Origin: Paraburkholderia sp. BCC1886
Lineage (GTDB): Bacteria > Pseudomonadota > Gammaproteobacteria > Burkholderiales > Burkholderiaceae
DNA: 64,000 nucleotides
Reading direction: 5' to 3'
NCBI RefSeq assembly: GCF_900996245.1
Contig: NZ_CAAJGK010000022.1
Location: 185,240-249,239, forward strand
Of the stretch, positions 9,553 through 17,657 are shown one piece after another. The notes under the pieces are model-generated. The model had not been told where the DNA came from and searched no databases. It saw nothing but the letters and a program-made list of their open reading frames with translations. Numbering within the stretch: position 1 is the first letter of the stretch; each line of letters opens with the position of its first letter. Made by a program: the position numbers and the translations under genes.

Positions 9553-11526
9553 CTAGCCGGCGAGTTGGGCGTAAAGCGCGGAGAGTTGCGCGGGCAACGC
9601 CTGCGGCTGGCTCGCCGAGCGGCAGGTCGCGCGGCCGACGATGCGGCGCATGTAATCGGCCGGCCCGGCGTCGATGGCAATGCCGGCGGTCACGATACCG
9701 GCGCGACGCGCGTCAGCGGCGGCAACGCACGCATCGTGGACGAGATACTGCGCGTCGAACACGTCGATGTCGGACGGCACACCGTCGGTGATCGCAATGA
9801 TCGCTCGCCGCTCGAGTGGCTCCGCTGCCAGTAGCGTCGTCGCGTGGCGCAGCGCCGCGCCCATGCGCGTCGAAAAGCGCGGGACGGCCGCGCGAATGGC
9901 GGCCTCGCGCGTCTGATCGAGCGGCACGCCGAAATCGAGCAGCCGGTAATAGTTGACCGCCGCGCGCGTGTCCGACGCGAAGCCGTGCACGGCGATACGG
10001 TGTCCGGCTGCCTGCGCAGCGCGGGCGAGCAGCAGTGCGGCGTCTTTTTCCAGGTCGAGTATCGACCTGCCGCGCTCGCCGATCGGGTCGCCGCTGGACG
10101 CCGACAGATCGAGCAGAAGCAGCATGCTGATCGCGCGAGTAGCCCGGCCTGGGCGTGTGAATACGCGGTGCTCGGGTGTGTGTCCGCGACGCCGGTCGAT
10201 CGCGTGCTCGATCGCCGCGTCGAGGTCGAGGTCTTCTCCTTCGGACTGGCGGCGCAAGCGCGTGTTGCGGGTGAGACCGGCGAGCGCCGGCAAGCGCAGA
10301 GCAGGTAAAGCGGCAGGGGCACTTGCGAAAGACGTGAGGGCTCGCGATTGTGAAGATCGTTCGATCACGGTGCACCACGACGATCGCAACAAACCTAACC
10401 GATAGTCCCATTCCGGATAGACGACACGCCGCGTTTCCGGCTCCTCCCACGGTGGCGAGTCGGCAGGCTGCGTTTCTCTCGGAACGAGCGCGGCGGCAAC
10501 GGGCGACTGCGTTTGCAGTTCCTGCGTTTCATCCGGGGGCTCGGTATTCGTGTAGACCCAGAGATAAGTATTGTCATCACGGTACGCAGCGGGCACCACG
10601 TACTGCTGCGCATGAAACCTCACCCGCATCTGCCCGAGATCGTTGGCAAGAATGGAGCCGATCTCGCGAAATGCCTCGTAATTCCCGAGCGTATTCGCAC
10701 GTTCTTCAAACAGTCTGCGTGCTTTGTTCACCCAGAAATTGTCGTCGCAATAGGACGGTTCGATCAGCGCATAGTTCATTCGCGAGATCAGGGCGGAAAA
10801 CGACAGGCCTTCGGGATCCAGCGCACGTGCCAGCAAAGGTCTGAACCACTCGCGCAGACCCGGACATTCGCGCATCAATAAACGCTCCACGCGCGCATCT
10901 TCCACTGCCGAGATGACGGCGAGGCTCATGGGCTTGAGCGTGCCTGCAGCGAGACCCGCCGGCGAATAACGAAGATGAGCCGCCGCATGCGCCACCGAGG
11001 CTCGAAACAACTGCGTCGGCTCGGGGGCGTCGAGCGCCGTGGAATCGGCGGCAAGCAGAAGGTGGGTCGACGTCAGGATCGCCCGCTGCGGCGCTGCGCT
11101 CAGACTGTCGAAACCTTGCGACTGAAGCTGCATGCGACGCCCGGCCAGCGTATCGAGCAGCAGGTTCAGCGACGCAAGGGCGGCGGGCAGGCGGGTCGTG
11201 CCGGCTTCGGCCGAGATGGCTTCCGTTGCGCGCGGGTCCTGCAGACTGAAATAGCGTTGCCGTTTGCCAGGATCGTTGGGATAGAGGCGCAAGCCGGTCA
11301 GCAGCCAGGCGGCGATAGCATCGGCGCACAAGCGCTTCGTCAGTTCGGGCAGCACCGAAACAGCGGCTTCGCCGCTGGCCGCGTCGAAATCGTGTAGCGC
11401 GCCGAACCAGCCCGCTAGCCTGGCGGTCGCTTCAAAGTCCGATCCTTCTTCGCACGCGCGATTGAGTACGTCGTCGAAAGACGGCGGCTCCGGCATGACG
11501 CGCTCCGTGATGACCCTGGTTTCCAT
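9553..11526 (-). CDS. VWA-domain protein of the CbbO/NorD type
   Basis: 657 residues. The C-terminal von Willebrand A domain has an intact MIDAS: DLSASS at about residue 470 and TDGVPSD at about 578. The N-terminal 400 residues are helical, as in NorD and CbbO. In known systems such proteins pair with a MoxR-class CbbQ/NorQ ATPase to remodel or metallate an enzyme. Here the gene follows the CbbQ-like ATPase by 6 bp and sits between it and amiC inside the amidase operon, so the amidase or an associated uptake component is a possible client. The ATG at 11526 is used. Confidence 0.85.
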   Translation of the reverse strand: METRVITERVMPEPPSFDDVLNRACEEGSDFEATARLAGWFGALHDFDAASGEAAVSVLPELTKRLCADAIAAWLLTGLRLYPNDPGKRQRYFSLQDPRATEAISAEAGTTRLPAALASLNLLLDTLAGRRMQLQSQGFDSLSAAPQRAILTSTHLLLAADSTALDAPEPTQLFRASVAHAAAHLRYSPAGLAAGTLKPMSLAVISAVEDARVERLLMRECPGLREWFRPLLARALDPEGLSFSALISRMNYALIEPSYCDDNFWVNKARRLFEERANTLGNYEAFREIGSILANDLGQMRVRFHAQQYVVPAAYRDDNTYLWVYTNTEPPDETQELQTQSPVAAALVPRETQPADSPPWEEPETRRVVYPEWDYRLGLLRSSWCTVIERSSQSRALTSFASAPAALPALRLPALAGLTRNTRLRRQSEGEDLDLDAAIEHAIDRRRGHTPEHRVFTRPGRATRAISMLLLLDLSASSGDPIGERGRSILDLEKDAALLLARAAQAAGHRIAVHGFASDTRAAVNYYRLLDFGVPLDQTREAAIRAAVPRFSTRMGAALRHATTLLAAEPLERRAIIAITDGVPSDIDVFDAQYLVHDACVAAADARRAGIVTAGIAIDAGPADYMRRIVGRATCRSASQPQALPAQLSALYAQLAG

Positions 11527-11532
11527 GCAACG

Positions 11533-12339
11533 TCACGCGAACTGCGCGTCGATGAGATGGCGCAACGTCTGCGTCATATCGGGGTCGTCGGTCAGCGCCT
11601 GCGTGATCGTTGCTTCGCAACTGGCGCGCGGCGTGACGCCGGCGCGAATCAGCGTCGCCGTATAAATCAGCAGACGGGTGGACACGCCTTCGTCCAGGCC
11701 GCGTTCCTTGAGCGAGCGCGTATGGTGCGCGAGCTTCACCAGCTGACGCGCGAGGTCGTGCGGCACCTGACCTTCCTGCGCGACGATCGCGCTCTCTATC
11801 TCCTCATCGGGATAGTCGAACTGCATGGCGACGAAGCGCTGTCGTGTCGACGGCTTCAGGTCTTTCGAACGGCTCTGATAGCCCGGGTTATACGACACCA
11901 CGAGCTGAAAGTCGGGATGCGCGTGCACCAGTTCGCCGCGCTTGTCGAGTGGCAGCACGCGCCGCGCGTCGGTCAGCGGATGAATCACGACCGTCGTATC
12001 CTGGCGTGCTTCGACGACTTCGTCCAGGTAGCAGATCGCGCCGTTGCGCACGGCCGTCGTGAGCGGTCCGTCGTGCCATGTCGTACCCTGCGCGTCGAGC
12101 AGATAACGCCCGATCAGGTCCGAGGCGGTCATGTCCTCGTTACAGGCCACGGTAATCAACGGGCGGTTCAGCTTCCACGCCATGTGCTCGATGAAGCGCG
12201 TCTTGCCGCAACCGGTCGGTCCTTTCAGAACGACCGGCAGGCGATGCGCGTACGCATGGGTGAACAGCGCGATTTCATCGCCTGCTGCGCGATAGAACGG
12301 TTCGCTGGCGACGCGGTACGGGTCGAGATCGGTGAGCAC
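11533..12339 (-). CDS. MoxR/CbbQ-family AAA+ ATPase in the amidase operon
   Basis: 268 residues, the size of CbbQ/NirQ/NorQ proteins. Walker A is GPTGCGKT at residues 40-47, Walker B ends LDE at 105-107, and STRQRF contains the arginine-finger region. The C-terminal CbbQ domain follows. Start is GTG with no strong ribosome site. It lies 63 bp after amiE and 6 bp before the VWA partner. It occupies the position of amiB, an ATPase gene, in the Pseudomonas amiEBCRS operon and may be its functional equivalent; that is inference. The ATPase-VWA pair is the usual unit for enzyme activation. Confidence 0.88.
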   Translation of the reverse strand: MLTDLDPYRVASEPFYRAAGDEIALFTHAYAHRLPVVLKGPTGCGKTRFIEHMAWKLNRPLITVACNEDMTASDLIGRYLLDAQGTTWHDGPLTTAVRNGAICYLDEVVEARQDTTVVIHPLTDARRVLPLDKRGELVHAHPDFQLVVSYNPGYQSRSKDLKPSTRQRFVAMQFDYPDEEIESAIVAQEGQVPHDLARQLVKLAHHTRSLKERGLDEGVSTRLLIYTATLIRAGVTPRASCEATITQALTDDPDMTQTLRHLIDAQFA

Positions 12340-12402
12340 GAAGAGAGAGTCCCTGGTTGGAGAAGAAGGCGGCTATCCGCTGGCTGCCGCCTGCCCGACG
12401 GA

Positions 12403-13440
12403 CTAGCGATGTTCCACCGGCTCGTGCGGAATACCTTCTATCGGGCATTCGGGTGTGCCGATCGTCGAACGCGTGAGCGCCTCGACTTCCTTGCGCGTGC
12501 CGTCCGGGTCGTTGATCCATTTGCCGTAGAACTCGAACGGACAGGCGGCGACGCCCAGCGCGCCTTCACCCGAGTTCAGCTTGCCGGTATAGCCACGATG
12601 CAGCAATTTGAACAGGTGATTGTTCGACTGCATGTTCTTGCGGGCGTCGCGAATCAGGCTGATGGACAGCTCGCCGTAGTTGATGCCCATTTCTTCGGTC
12701 CCGCATTCGCCGAGCGCGCGGCCATCGAAGCCGATGATCGACGAGCCGCCGAAGTACGAATACACGCCGTCGAATCCGGTCGCATTCGCCACCGCCACGT
12801 ACGAGTTGTTCATCCACGCCATGGTTTTGGCGACCATGGCCTGCTGTTCTTTGGCCGGGTACATATAGCCCTGGCAACGCACGATCAGTTCGGCGCCGCG
12901 CATTGCGCAGTCGCGCCAGATCTCCGGATAGTTGCCGTCGTCGCAGATAATCAGGCTGATCTTCATGCCTTTCGGGCCTTCCGACACGTACGTGCAGTCG
13001 CCCGGATACCAGCCTTCGATCGGCGCCCACGGCATGATCTTGCGATACTTCTGCACGATCTCGCCCTGGTTGTTCATCAGGATCAGTGTGTTGTACGGCG
13101 CTTTGTTCGGATGCTCCTCGTGACGCTCGCCCGTCAGCGAGAAGACGCCCCAAACGTTCGCCTTGCGGCAGGCCGCCGCGAAGATTTCGGTTTCCTCACC
13201 GGGAATGGTGGCGGCGGTTTCGTACATTTCTTTCGCGTCGTACATGATGCCGTGCGTCGAGTACTCCGGGAAAATCACCAGGTCCATGCCCGGAAGACCT
13301 TGCTTCATGCCGACCAGCATCTCGGCAATCTTGCGCGCGTTGGCGAGCACTTCCGCCTTGGTGTGCAGTCGCGGCATCTTGTAGTTGACGACCGCTACGC
13401 CGACGCAATCCTTGGTGCTGCCAATATCTCCGTGTCGCAT
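12403..13440 (-). CDS. amiE: aliphatic amidase
   Basis: 345 residues. A nitrilase-superfamily amidase that hydrolyses short aliphatic amides such as acetamide to the acid and ammonia. The catalytic triad aligns exactly with Pseudomonas AmiE numbering: E59 in FPEY, K134 in YRKIMPW and C166 in [10 protein letters not shown]. The whole length is conserved and no signal peptide is seen. The ATG at 13440 has GGAG 8 bp upstream. It is the first gene of a five-gene minus-strand operon with its sensor and antiterminator at the far end. The leader contains an intrinsic terminator and upstream hairpins, so expression is probably controlled by attenuation. No AmiS-type amide channel gene is present nearby. 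Confidence 0.96.
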   Translation of the reverse strand: MRHGDIGSTKDCVGVAVVNYKMPRLHTKAEVLANARKIAEMLVGMKQGLPGMDLVIFPEYSTHGIMYDAKEMYETAATIPGEETEIFAAACRKANVWGVFSLTGERHEEHPNKAPYNTLILMNNQGEIVQKYRKIMPWAPIEGWYPGDCTYVSEGPKGMKISLIICDDGNYPEIWRDCAMRGAELIVRCQGYMYPAKEQQAMVAKTMAWMNNSYVAVANATGFDGVYSYFGGSSIIGFDGRALGECGTEEMGINYGELSISLIRDARKNMQSNNHLFKLLHRGYTGKLNSGEGALGVAACPFEFYGKWINDPDGTRKEVEALTRSTIGTPECPIEGIPHEPVEHR

Positions 13441-13480
13441 TTCATCACTCCAGTGGGTCGTTCGAAGGGGGCGAAAATCG

Positions 13481-13520
13481 AAAACAAAAAGGCCCGAGCC
13501 GGTATGAACCGGGTCGGGCC
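13481..13520 (-). terminator. intrinsic terminator in the amiE leader (attenuator)
   Basis: On the minus strand a GC-rich stem (13491-13520: 12-bp arms with one mismatch, hexanucleotide loop) is followed directly by TTTTTGTTTT. It lies about 40 bp before the amiE start codon, not after a gene, so it would stop transcription before amiE unless antitermination occurs. The arrangement matches AmiR/ANTAR control. Confidence 0.88.
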
Positions 13521-13530
13521 TTTTTGCCTT

Positions 13531-13561
13531 GCACTCCGCTGGCGATATTGGCAGCGAGTGC
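13531..13561 (-). promoter_or_regulatory. leader hairpin 2 upstream of the amiE attenuator
   Basis: GCACTC and GAGTGC arms continue into GCTG/CAGC with one bulged base, giving a 10-bp stem immediately before the terminator. Its position suits an ANTAR-binding or antiterminator element, although the loop as drawn is ten bases, not the usual hexaloop. Confidence 0.55.
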
Positions 13562-13570
13562 GAAATGTGC

Positions 13571-13587
13571 AGGACAGTTGTTGTCCT
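13571..13587 (-). promoter_or_regulatory. leader hairpin 1 of the amiE leader
   Basis: AGGACA and TGTCCT form a perfect 6-bp stem around a 5-base loop on the amiE leader transcript. With hairpin 2 it forms the tandem stem-loop layout expected of an ANTAR target. The loop is not a strict ANTAR hexaloop. Confidence 0.5.
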
Positions 13588-13594
13588 GGGTGAA

Positions 13595-13623
13595 TTTATA
13601 GCACGGCGATTTTCTGATCAAAA
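13595..13623 (-). promoter_or_regulatory. candidate amiE promoter
   Basis: On the minus strand TTTTGA (13618-13623) is separated by 17 bp from TATAAA (13595-13600). Initiation would fall just upstream of leader hairpin 1, giving a leader of roughly 150 nt. The -35 match is weak. Confidence 0.4.
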
Positions 13624-13633
13624 AAGATTTTTT

Positions 13634-14419
13634 TCATCGATTCCTGAACACCGGCTTACGTTTTTCCAGAAACGCGTGCATGCCTTCTTTCTGTCCTTCG
13701 GTCGCAAAGGTGGCCTGAAACAGTGCACGTTCATGGACGATGCCTTCGGCGAGCGTCGACTCCATCGCGCGATTCACGGCCGCTTTGGCCATGCGGACGG
13801 CGGGTGCGTTGAAGCCGGCGATAGTGCGCGCGGCGTCGAGTGCGGTCTGCAGCAGTTCGCCCGAAGGCACGACACGCGCGACGAGTCCCGCCGCCAATGC
13901 TTCGGCCGCCTTCAGGTTGCGCCCGGTCAGAATCAGATCCATCGCCAATGCCTTGCCCACGGCATGGGTGAGCCGCTGCGTGCCGCCGATGCCGGGCACG
14001 ACACCGAGTTTGATCTCCGGTTGCCCGAACTGCGCATCGTCCGCGGCGATGATGAAGTCGCACATCATCGCCAGTTCGCAGCCGCCGCCTAGTGCATAGC
14101 CGCCCACGGCCGCGATGATCGGCTTGCCGATCGTGCGCACACGGTCCCACTCGGCAAAGATGTCGTCGGCATTCAGTTCGCAGAAGCTCTTGTCGACCAT
14201 TTCCTCGATATCCGCACCCGCCGCGAACGCGCGAGCGCTGCCTGTCAGCACGATGGCGCCAATGCTCTCGTCCGCATCGAAGGTTCGCAGCGCGTCGAGT
14301 ACCTCGCGCGATAGCTGGCGGTTCAGCGCGTTGAGTTGCTTCGGCCGGTTCAACGTAATGAGCCCGACACCGTCGTGTCGTTCGATGACGATCGTGGAGG
14401 AAGGGGTCGAAGAGTTCAT
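13634..14419 (-). CDS. enoyl-CoA hydratase
   Basis: 261 residues, the standard crotonase length. The oxyanion-hole segment AFAAGADI and the two catalytic glutamates, E115 in GGGCELAM and E135 in GQPEIKLG, are intact, so water addition to trans-2-enoyl-CoA is expected. The sequence is most like general short-chain hydratases of fatty-acid or aromatic catabolism. The ATG at 14419 has AGGAG about 5 bp upstream. A TetR-type regulator lies 53 bp upstream on the same strand. The gene ends close to the candidate amiE promoter. Confidence 0.92.
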   Translation of the reverse strand: MNSSTPSSTIVIERHDGVGLITLNRPKQLNALNRQLSREVLDALRTFDADESIGAIVLTGSARAFAAGADIEEMVDKSFCELNADDIFAEWDRVRTIGKPIIAAVGGYALGGGCELAMMCDFIIAADDAQFGQPEIKLGVVPGIGGTQRLTHAVGKALAMDLILTGRNLKAAEALAAGLVARVVPSGELLQTALDAARTIAGFNAPAVRMAKAAVNRAMESTLAEGIVHERALFQATFATEGQKEGMHAFLEKRKPVFRNR

Positions 14420-14472
14420 GTCTGCTCCTGGTAATTTAATTAGACCAAACGATTAGTAAATGGCAAAAAAAC

Positions 14473-15105
14473 TCAGGTCTCGAGCAGACGGAAAAAGCCG
14501 CCCGCAAAAGTTTGCAAAGGGGCTCCGGAGCGCGCGAGCCGGGCGCGCAGAACGGCGCCTTCCCAGCCCGTCCAGAAGAATTCGGCCAGTTGTGCGCAGT
14601 CTGCCGTGGCGGGCAGCGTCCTGTTCTGCTGCGCGAGTTGCAGGCATTCGGCAAGACGGTCTTGCCAGTCGGCGAACACATTGTTCAAGCGACCGCGATA
14701 CGACTCGGGCAGCGCGCTCATTTCCTGGCCAAGATTGCCGATCAGGCAACCGCGACGGTAGTCGTAGCGACGCATGCCGCGATCCGCATCGTCTACGAAG
14801 TCCTGAATGCGTTGCAGAGGGGCGCGGGAGGGATTGCGGAGAAACCGGTTCAGCTTGCTCGCGAAAAATCCGGAGTAATGCTCGATGAGTTCCAGCCCGA
14901 ACGCTTCCTTGCTGCCGAAGTAGTGATAGAACGAGCCTTTGGGAACCGATGCTTCGCGCAGGATGTCTTCGAGCGCCGTGGCGGCGAAGCCTTTTTCCGT
15001 CAGCATGGCGACGCCGGCCCGCAGCAGGGCTTCGCGGGAGTCGCTATAGCCGTTCAGTTCTTTTGGCGGCCGGCCGCGACGGCGCAAGGTGAGAGGCGTG
15101 TCCAT
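14473..15105 (-). CDS. TetR/AcrR family transcriptional regulator
   Basis: 210 residues. The helix-turn-helix is in ALEDILREASVPKGSFYHYF (residues about 43-62), preceded by a basic RRRGRPPKE arm. The C-terminal ligand domain contains GCLIGNLGQEMS, as in the AcuR/NemR-like group that often senses electrophiles. No clear ribosome site precedes the ATG. It probably controls itself and the enoyl-CoA hydratase directly downstream; ATTAG-containing AT-rich sequences occur before both genes (14436-14459 and 15114-15134). Confidence 0.88.
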   Translation of the reverse strand: MDTPLTLRRRGRPPKELNGYSDSREALLRAGVAMLTEKGFAATALEDILREASVPKGSFYHYFGSKEAFGLELIEHYSGFFASKLNRFLRNPSRAPLQRIQDFVDDADRGMRRYDYRRGCLIGNLGQEMSALPESYRGRLNNVFADWQDRLAECLQLAQQNRTLPATADCAQLAEFFWTGWEGAVLRARLARSGAPLQTFAGGFFRLLET

Positions 15106-15160
15106 CCGGGAATATTAGACTACTTGGCTACTAAATGCGTCGATTTTTGCGTCGAGAATT

Positions 15161-16090
15161 TTACGCGTACAGATAGCGGACCAGATGAAAGAACACGGGC
15201 GCGGCGAAGCAGATGGAGTCGACCCGGTCCAGCGCGCCGCCGTGGCCGGCGATCATCGAGCCCCAGTCCTTCGCACCCAGCGAGCGTTTGACGGCCGACA
15301 GCACGAGTCCGCCGACGAAGCCGGCCAGCACGATGGCAAGCGACATCAGAAACGCTGCGCCGAAGTTGAACGGCGTGATGCGGTACAGCGCGGCGCCGCA
15401 CAGCGTAGCCAGCAGACCGCCGCCGATAAATCCTTCGACGGTCTTCGACGGACTCAGGCGCGGAGCGATCTTGTGTTTGCCGAACAGCTTGCCGACCACG
15501 TACTGGAACACGTCGCTAATCTGTACGACCAGCAGGAAGAAAAACAGCAGCAGCGCGTTTTGTCCTTCATAGCGCGGAATATCGAGTATCAGCAGCGCGG
15601 GCGCATAACTCAGCCCATACACGCAGACCATCAGCGCCCAATGAATCTTCGAATTGCGGCTAAGGAATTCATGGGTGTCCTGAGTGAGCGCGGACACGAG
15701 CGACAGCGTAATGAACAGATGCACCGGCACGAAGATCGAGAACATGCCATACCACTTCAACCAGAGCAGCAGGTACTGCACCGGAATGGCGATAAAGAAC
15801 GCAATGAACAGCGTGGTGTGATCGCTGGGCGAAGTGGGTGTCAGCGTGATGAATTCACGCAGCGCGAGATACGACGCAAACGCGAACACCAGATACGTGG
15901 CGGCCGGCCCGAGGCCGATTGCGATGGCCATGACGGCAATCATTCCCCACCACGCGCGAATGCGCTGGTTCAGATTCGCGATGGTCGAACTCTTTCCGCC
16001 GTCACGCCACGCGAGGATCGCGCCGATGAGCGACGCGATCGCCAGAAAACCGGTTACGCCGCCCACGAGTTCCCAGAACGCTGTCCGCAT
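15161..16090 (-). CDS. phosphatidate cytidylyltransferase (CdsA family, YnbB-like)
   Basis: 309 residues with about eight membrane segments. The family signature is near the C-terminus: LSPSKTVEGF, then VKRSLGAKDWGSMI and GHGGALDRVDS, with the lysine, aspartates and DR that bind CTP and metal. It converts phosphatidic acid and CTP to CDP-diacylglycerol at the inner membrane. This is probably not the housekeeping cdsA, because it lies 53 bp downstream of a PlsC-like gene and beside a divergent CDP-alcohol transferase, hydrolase-methyltransferase and PAP2 phosphatase. That combination recalls E. coli ynbABCD, where YnbB is the CdsA-like member. Confidence 0.9.
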   Translation of the reverse strand: MRTAFWELVGGVTGFLAIASLIGAILAWRDGGKSSTIANLNQRIRAWWGMIAVMAIAIGLGPAATYLVFAFASYLALREFITLTPTSPSDHTTLFIAFFIAIPVQYLLLWLKWYGMFSIFVPVHLFITLSLVSALTQDTHEFLSRNSKIHWALMVCVYGLSYAPALLILDIPRYEGQNALLLFFFLLVVQISDVFQYVVGKLFGKHKIAPRLSPSKTVEGFIGGGLLATLCGAALYRITPFNFGAAFLMSLAIVLAGFVGGLVLSAVKRSLGAKDWGSMIAGHGGALDRVDSICFAAPVFFHLVRYLYA

Positions 16091-16143
16091 AGTGTGTGTC
16101 GATCCGTTATGAAAGTTGAGGCATGCCCGAACGTACGGCGCGC

Positions 16144-16773
16144 TTAGAGGGGTTGCCGCACTGGCGACAGCGCCACCACGGCGTCGTGCGCGCGCTGCAG
16201 GAATTCTGTTTTGGGTTCGTTCTGCGCGAGCGCGAGGCTGGCGCCGAAATGCACTTTGCAGATCAGCGGTACGGGCCAGATGGCGCCTTTAGGCATGATG
16301 CGCTGCAAGTTCTCGAGATACACAGGGCACAGTTCGATATCCGGAAACTCGCTGGCGAGCCGGAACAGCCCGCTTTTGAAGGGCTGTGGAAGGGCTTCGG
16401 CACTCCGTGTGCCTTCCGGGAAGATGATGATCGAATAGCCGAGTCGCAATGCTTCGCGCACTGGTTCGAGCGGATCGCTATCGCCTTCGTGCTTGCGGTC
16501 GATCAGGACGACGTTCAGCAGGTTATTGGCGATGTGGACTTTCGTTCTGCCGCGCTGCCAGTAGTCGCGTGCCGCAACCGGTCGCACCATCGCGCGAATC
16601 TCGCGCGGCAACGCAGCGAGAATCGCTAGCGTGTCGATATGGCTCGTGTGGTTCGAGAAATAGATCTTTTGCGTTGCGCCCGGTGCGCTGCCGTGCCAGA
16701 CCGGATAAGCGCCTGCCACGAGGCGCACCACGCCGAGCAGGAAATCCCGCTGCCACGCGTGCCAGATAATCAT
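16144..16773 (-). CDS. 1-acyl-sn-glycerol-3-phosphate acyltransferase (PlsC family)
   Basis: 209 residues from the preferred start. The acyltransferase motifs are complete: NHTSHID (HX4D, H42-D47) and FPEGTR (118-123). It would acylate lysophosphatidic acid or a related acceptor at the membrane, feeding the CdsA-like enzyme directly downstream. An in-frame ATG at 16902 would add 43 residues of unconserved appearance encoded by an AT-rich, promoter-like stretch, so the ATG at 16773 is favoured, though neither start has a strong ribosome site. The gene is divergent from the CDP-alcohol phosphatidyltransferase. Confidence 0.88.
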   Translation of the reverse strand: MIIWHAWQRDFLLGVVRLVAGAYPVWHGSAPGATQKIYFSNHTSHIDTLAILAALPREIRAMVRPVAARDYWQRGRTKVHIANNLLNVVLIDRKHEGDSDPLEPVREALRLGYSIIIFPEGTRSAEALPQPFKSGLFRLASEFPDIELCPVYLENLQRIMPKGAIWPVPLICKVHFGASLALAQNEPKTEFLQRAHDAVVALSPVRQPL

Positions 16774-17039
16774 TGAAGACGACTCATCGACAGCACCCCT
16801 CGCGGCAAGCCGCAACGTCCTGGTTACAGGTCTATTTTCAATTAATAATTCGGCGATTCTTTCAGTGGCCGCATTATGCCGAGTTTCCACGCGCGATACC
16901 ATCCCGTAAGCGGCTTTCGATCTCCTTGACGTTTTGCCTTGTTTAAAAGACGATGTCGCTGTTTCCAGTCATGGAAAGCCATCGCGTGGGCGCCGGACAA
17001 ATCGCACGATTACGTTGCCGAACTGGTCGAGATATAAAA

Positions 17040-17657
17040 ATGAGCGTGTACGCCTTGAAGCCGAAGTTTCAGAACCTGCTGCGCCCATTGGTGCGGCGGC
17101 TAGCGCAGGCGGGGGTGACGGCCAATCAGGTCACCGTTTTCGCCGCTTTGGGTTCGATCGCGGTGGGCCTCGTCGCGGGATTCGCCTTTCCGAATGACCG
17201 GCTATTTTTACTGCTACCCGCGTGGTTATTTTTACGGATGGCATTGAATGCAATCGACGGGATGCTGGCGCGTGAATTCGGCCAGAAAAGCGCACTCGGC
17301 GCCTATTACAACGAACTCGGCGACGTCGTATCCGACATTGCGCTGGTTTTACCGTTCCTCGTCATTCCCGCATTCAATCCGGCCGATATCTGGGCTTTCG
17401 CGCTAATCGCCGTCGTGGTGGAATGCGCAGGACTGATCGGGCCGCTCGCGGGTGCAACGCGCCGTTACGACGGGCCGCTTGGCAAGAGCGACCGGGCGGT
17501 GGCGGTCGGCGCGTTCGGCTTATGGGTGGGCCTCGGATTGCCGGTCGCGACATGGGCGGACTGGTTGTGGCGCGCGCTCGTATTGCTCTCGCTTATCACC
17601 ATCGTCAAGCGCGTCAGGAACGGCGTTGCCGAAACCCGGCCCGGAGCACGACCATGA
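17040..17657 (+). CDS. CDP-alcohol phosphatidyltransferase family protein (YnbA-like)
   Basis: 205 residues, five or six membrane spans. The catalytic motif D1xxD2G1xxAR...G2xxxD3xxxD4 is recognisable at residues 70-95, but positions one and three are Asn (N70 and N91) while D73, G74, A77, R78, G87 and D95 remain. The same substitutions, from memory, occur in E. coli YnbA, so this may be a subfamily feature and not decay. The enzyme would move a phosphatidyl group from CDP-diacylglycerol to an unknown alcohol. Start at 17040 is chosen since translation from 16953 adds a non-conserved leader. The stop overlaps the next start (ATGA). Confidence 0.88.
   Translation: MSVYALKPKFQNLLRPLVRRLAQAGVTANQVTVFAALGSIAVGLVAGFAFPNDRLFLLLPAWLFLRMALNAIDGMLAREFGQKSALGAYYNELGDVVSDIALVLPFLVIPAFNPADIWAFALIAVVVECAGLIGPLAGATRRYDGPLGKSDRAVAVGAFGLWVGLGLPVATWADWLWRALVLLSLITIVKRVRNGVAETRPGARP

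Noticed and set aside
14436..15134. ATTAG-containing AT-rich dyads before the enoyl-CoA hydratase and its TetR gene
   Set aside because: Only about ten of 24 positions are symmetrical in the first and the second shares just a few bases, too weak to call operators.
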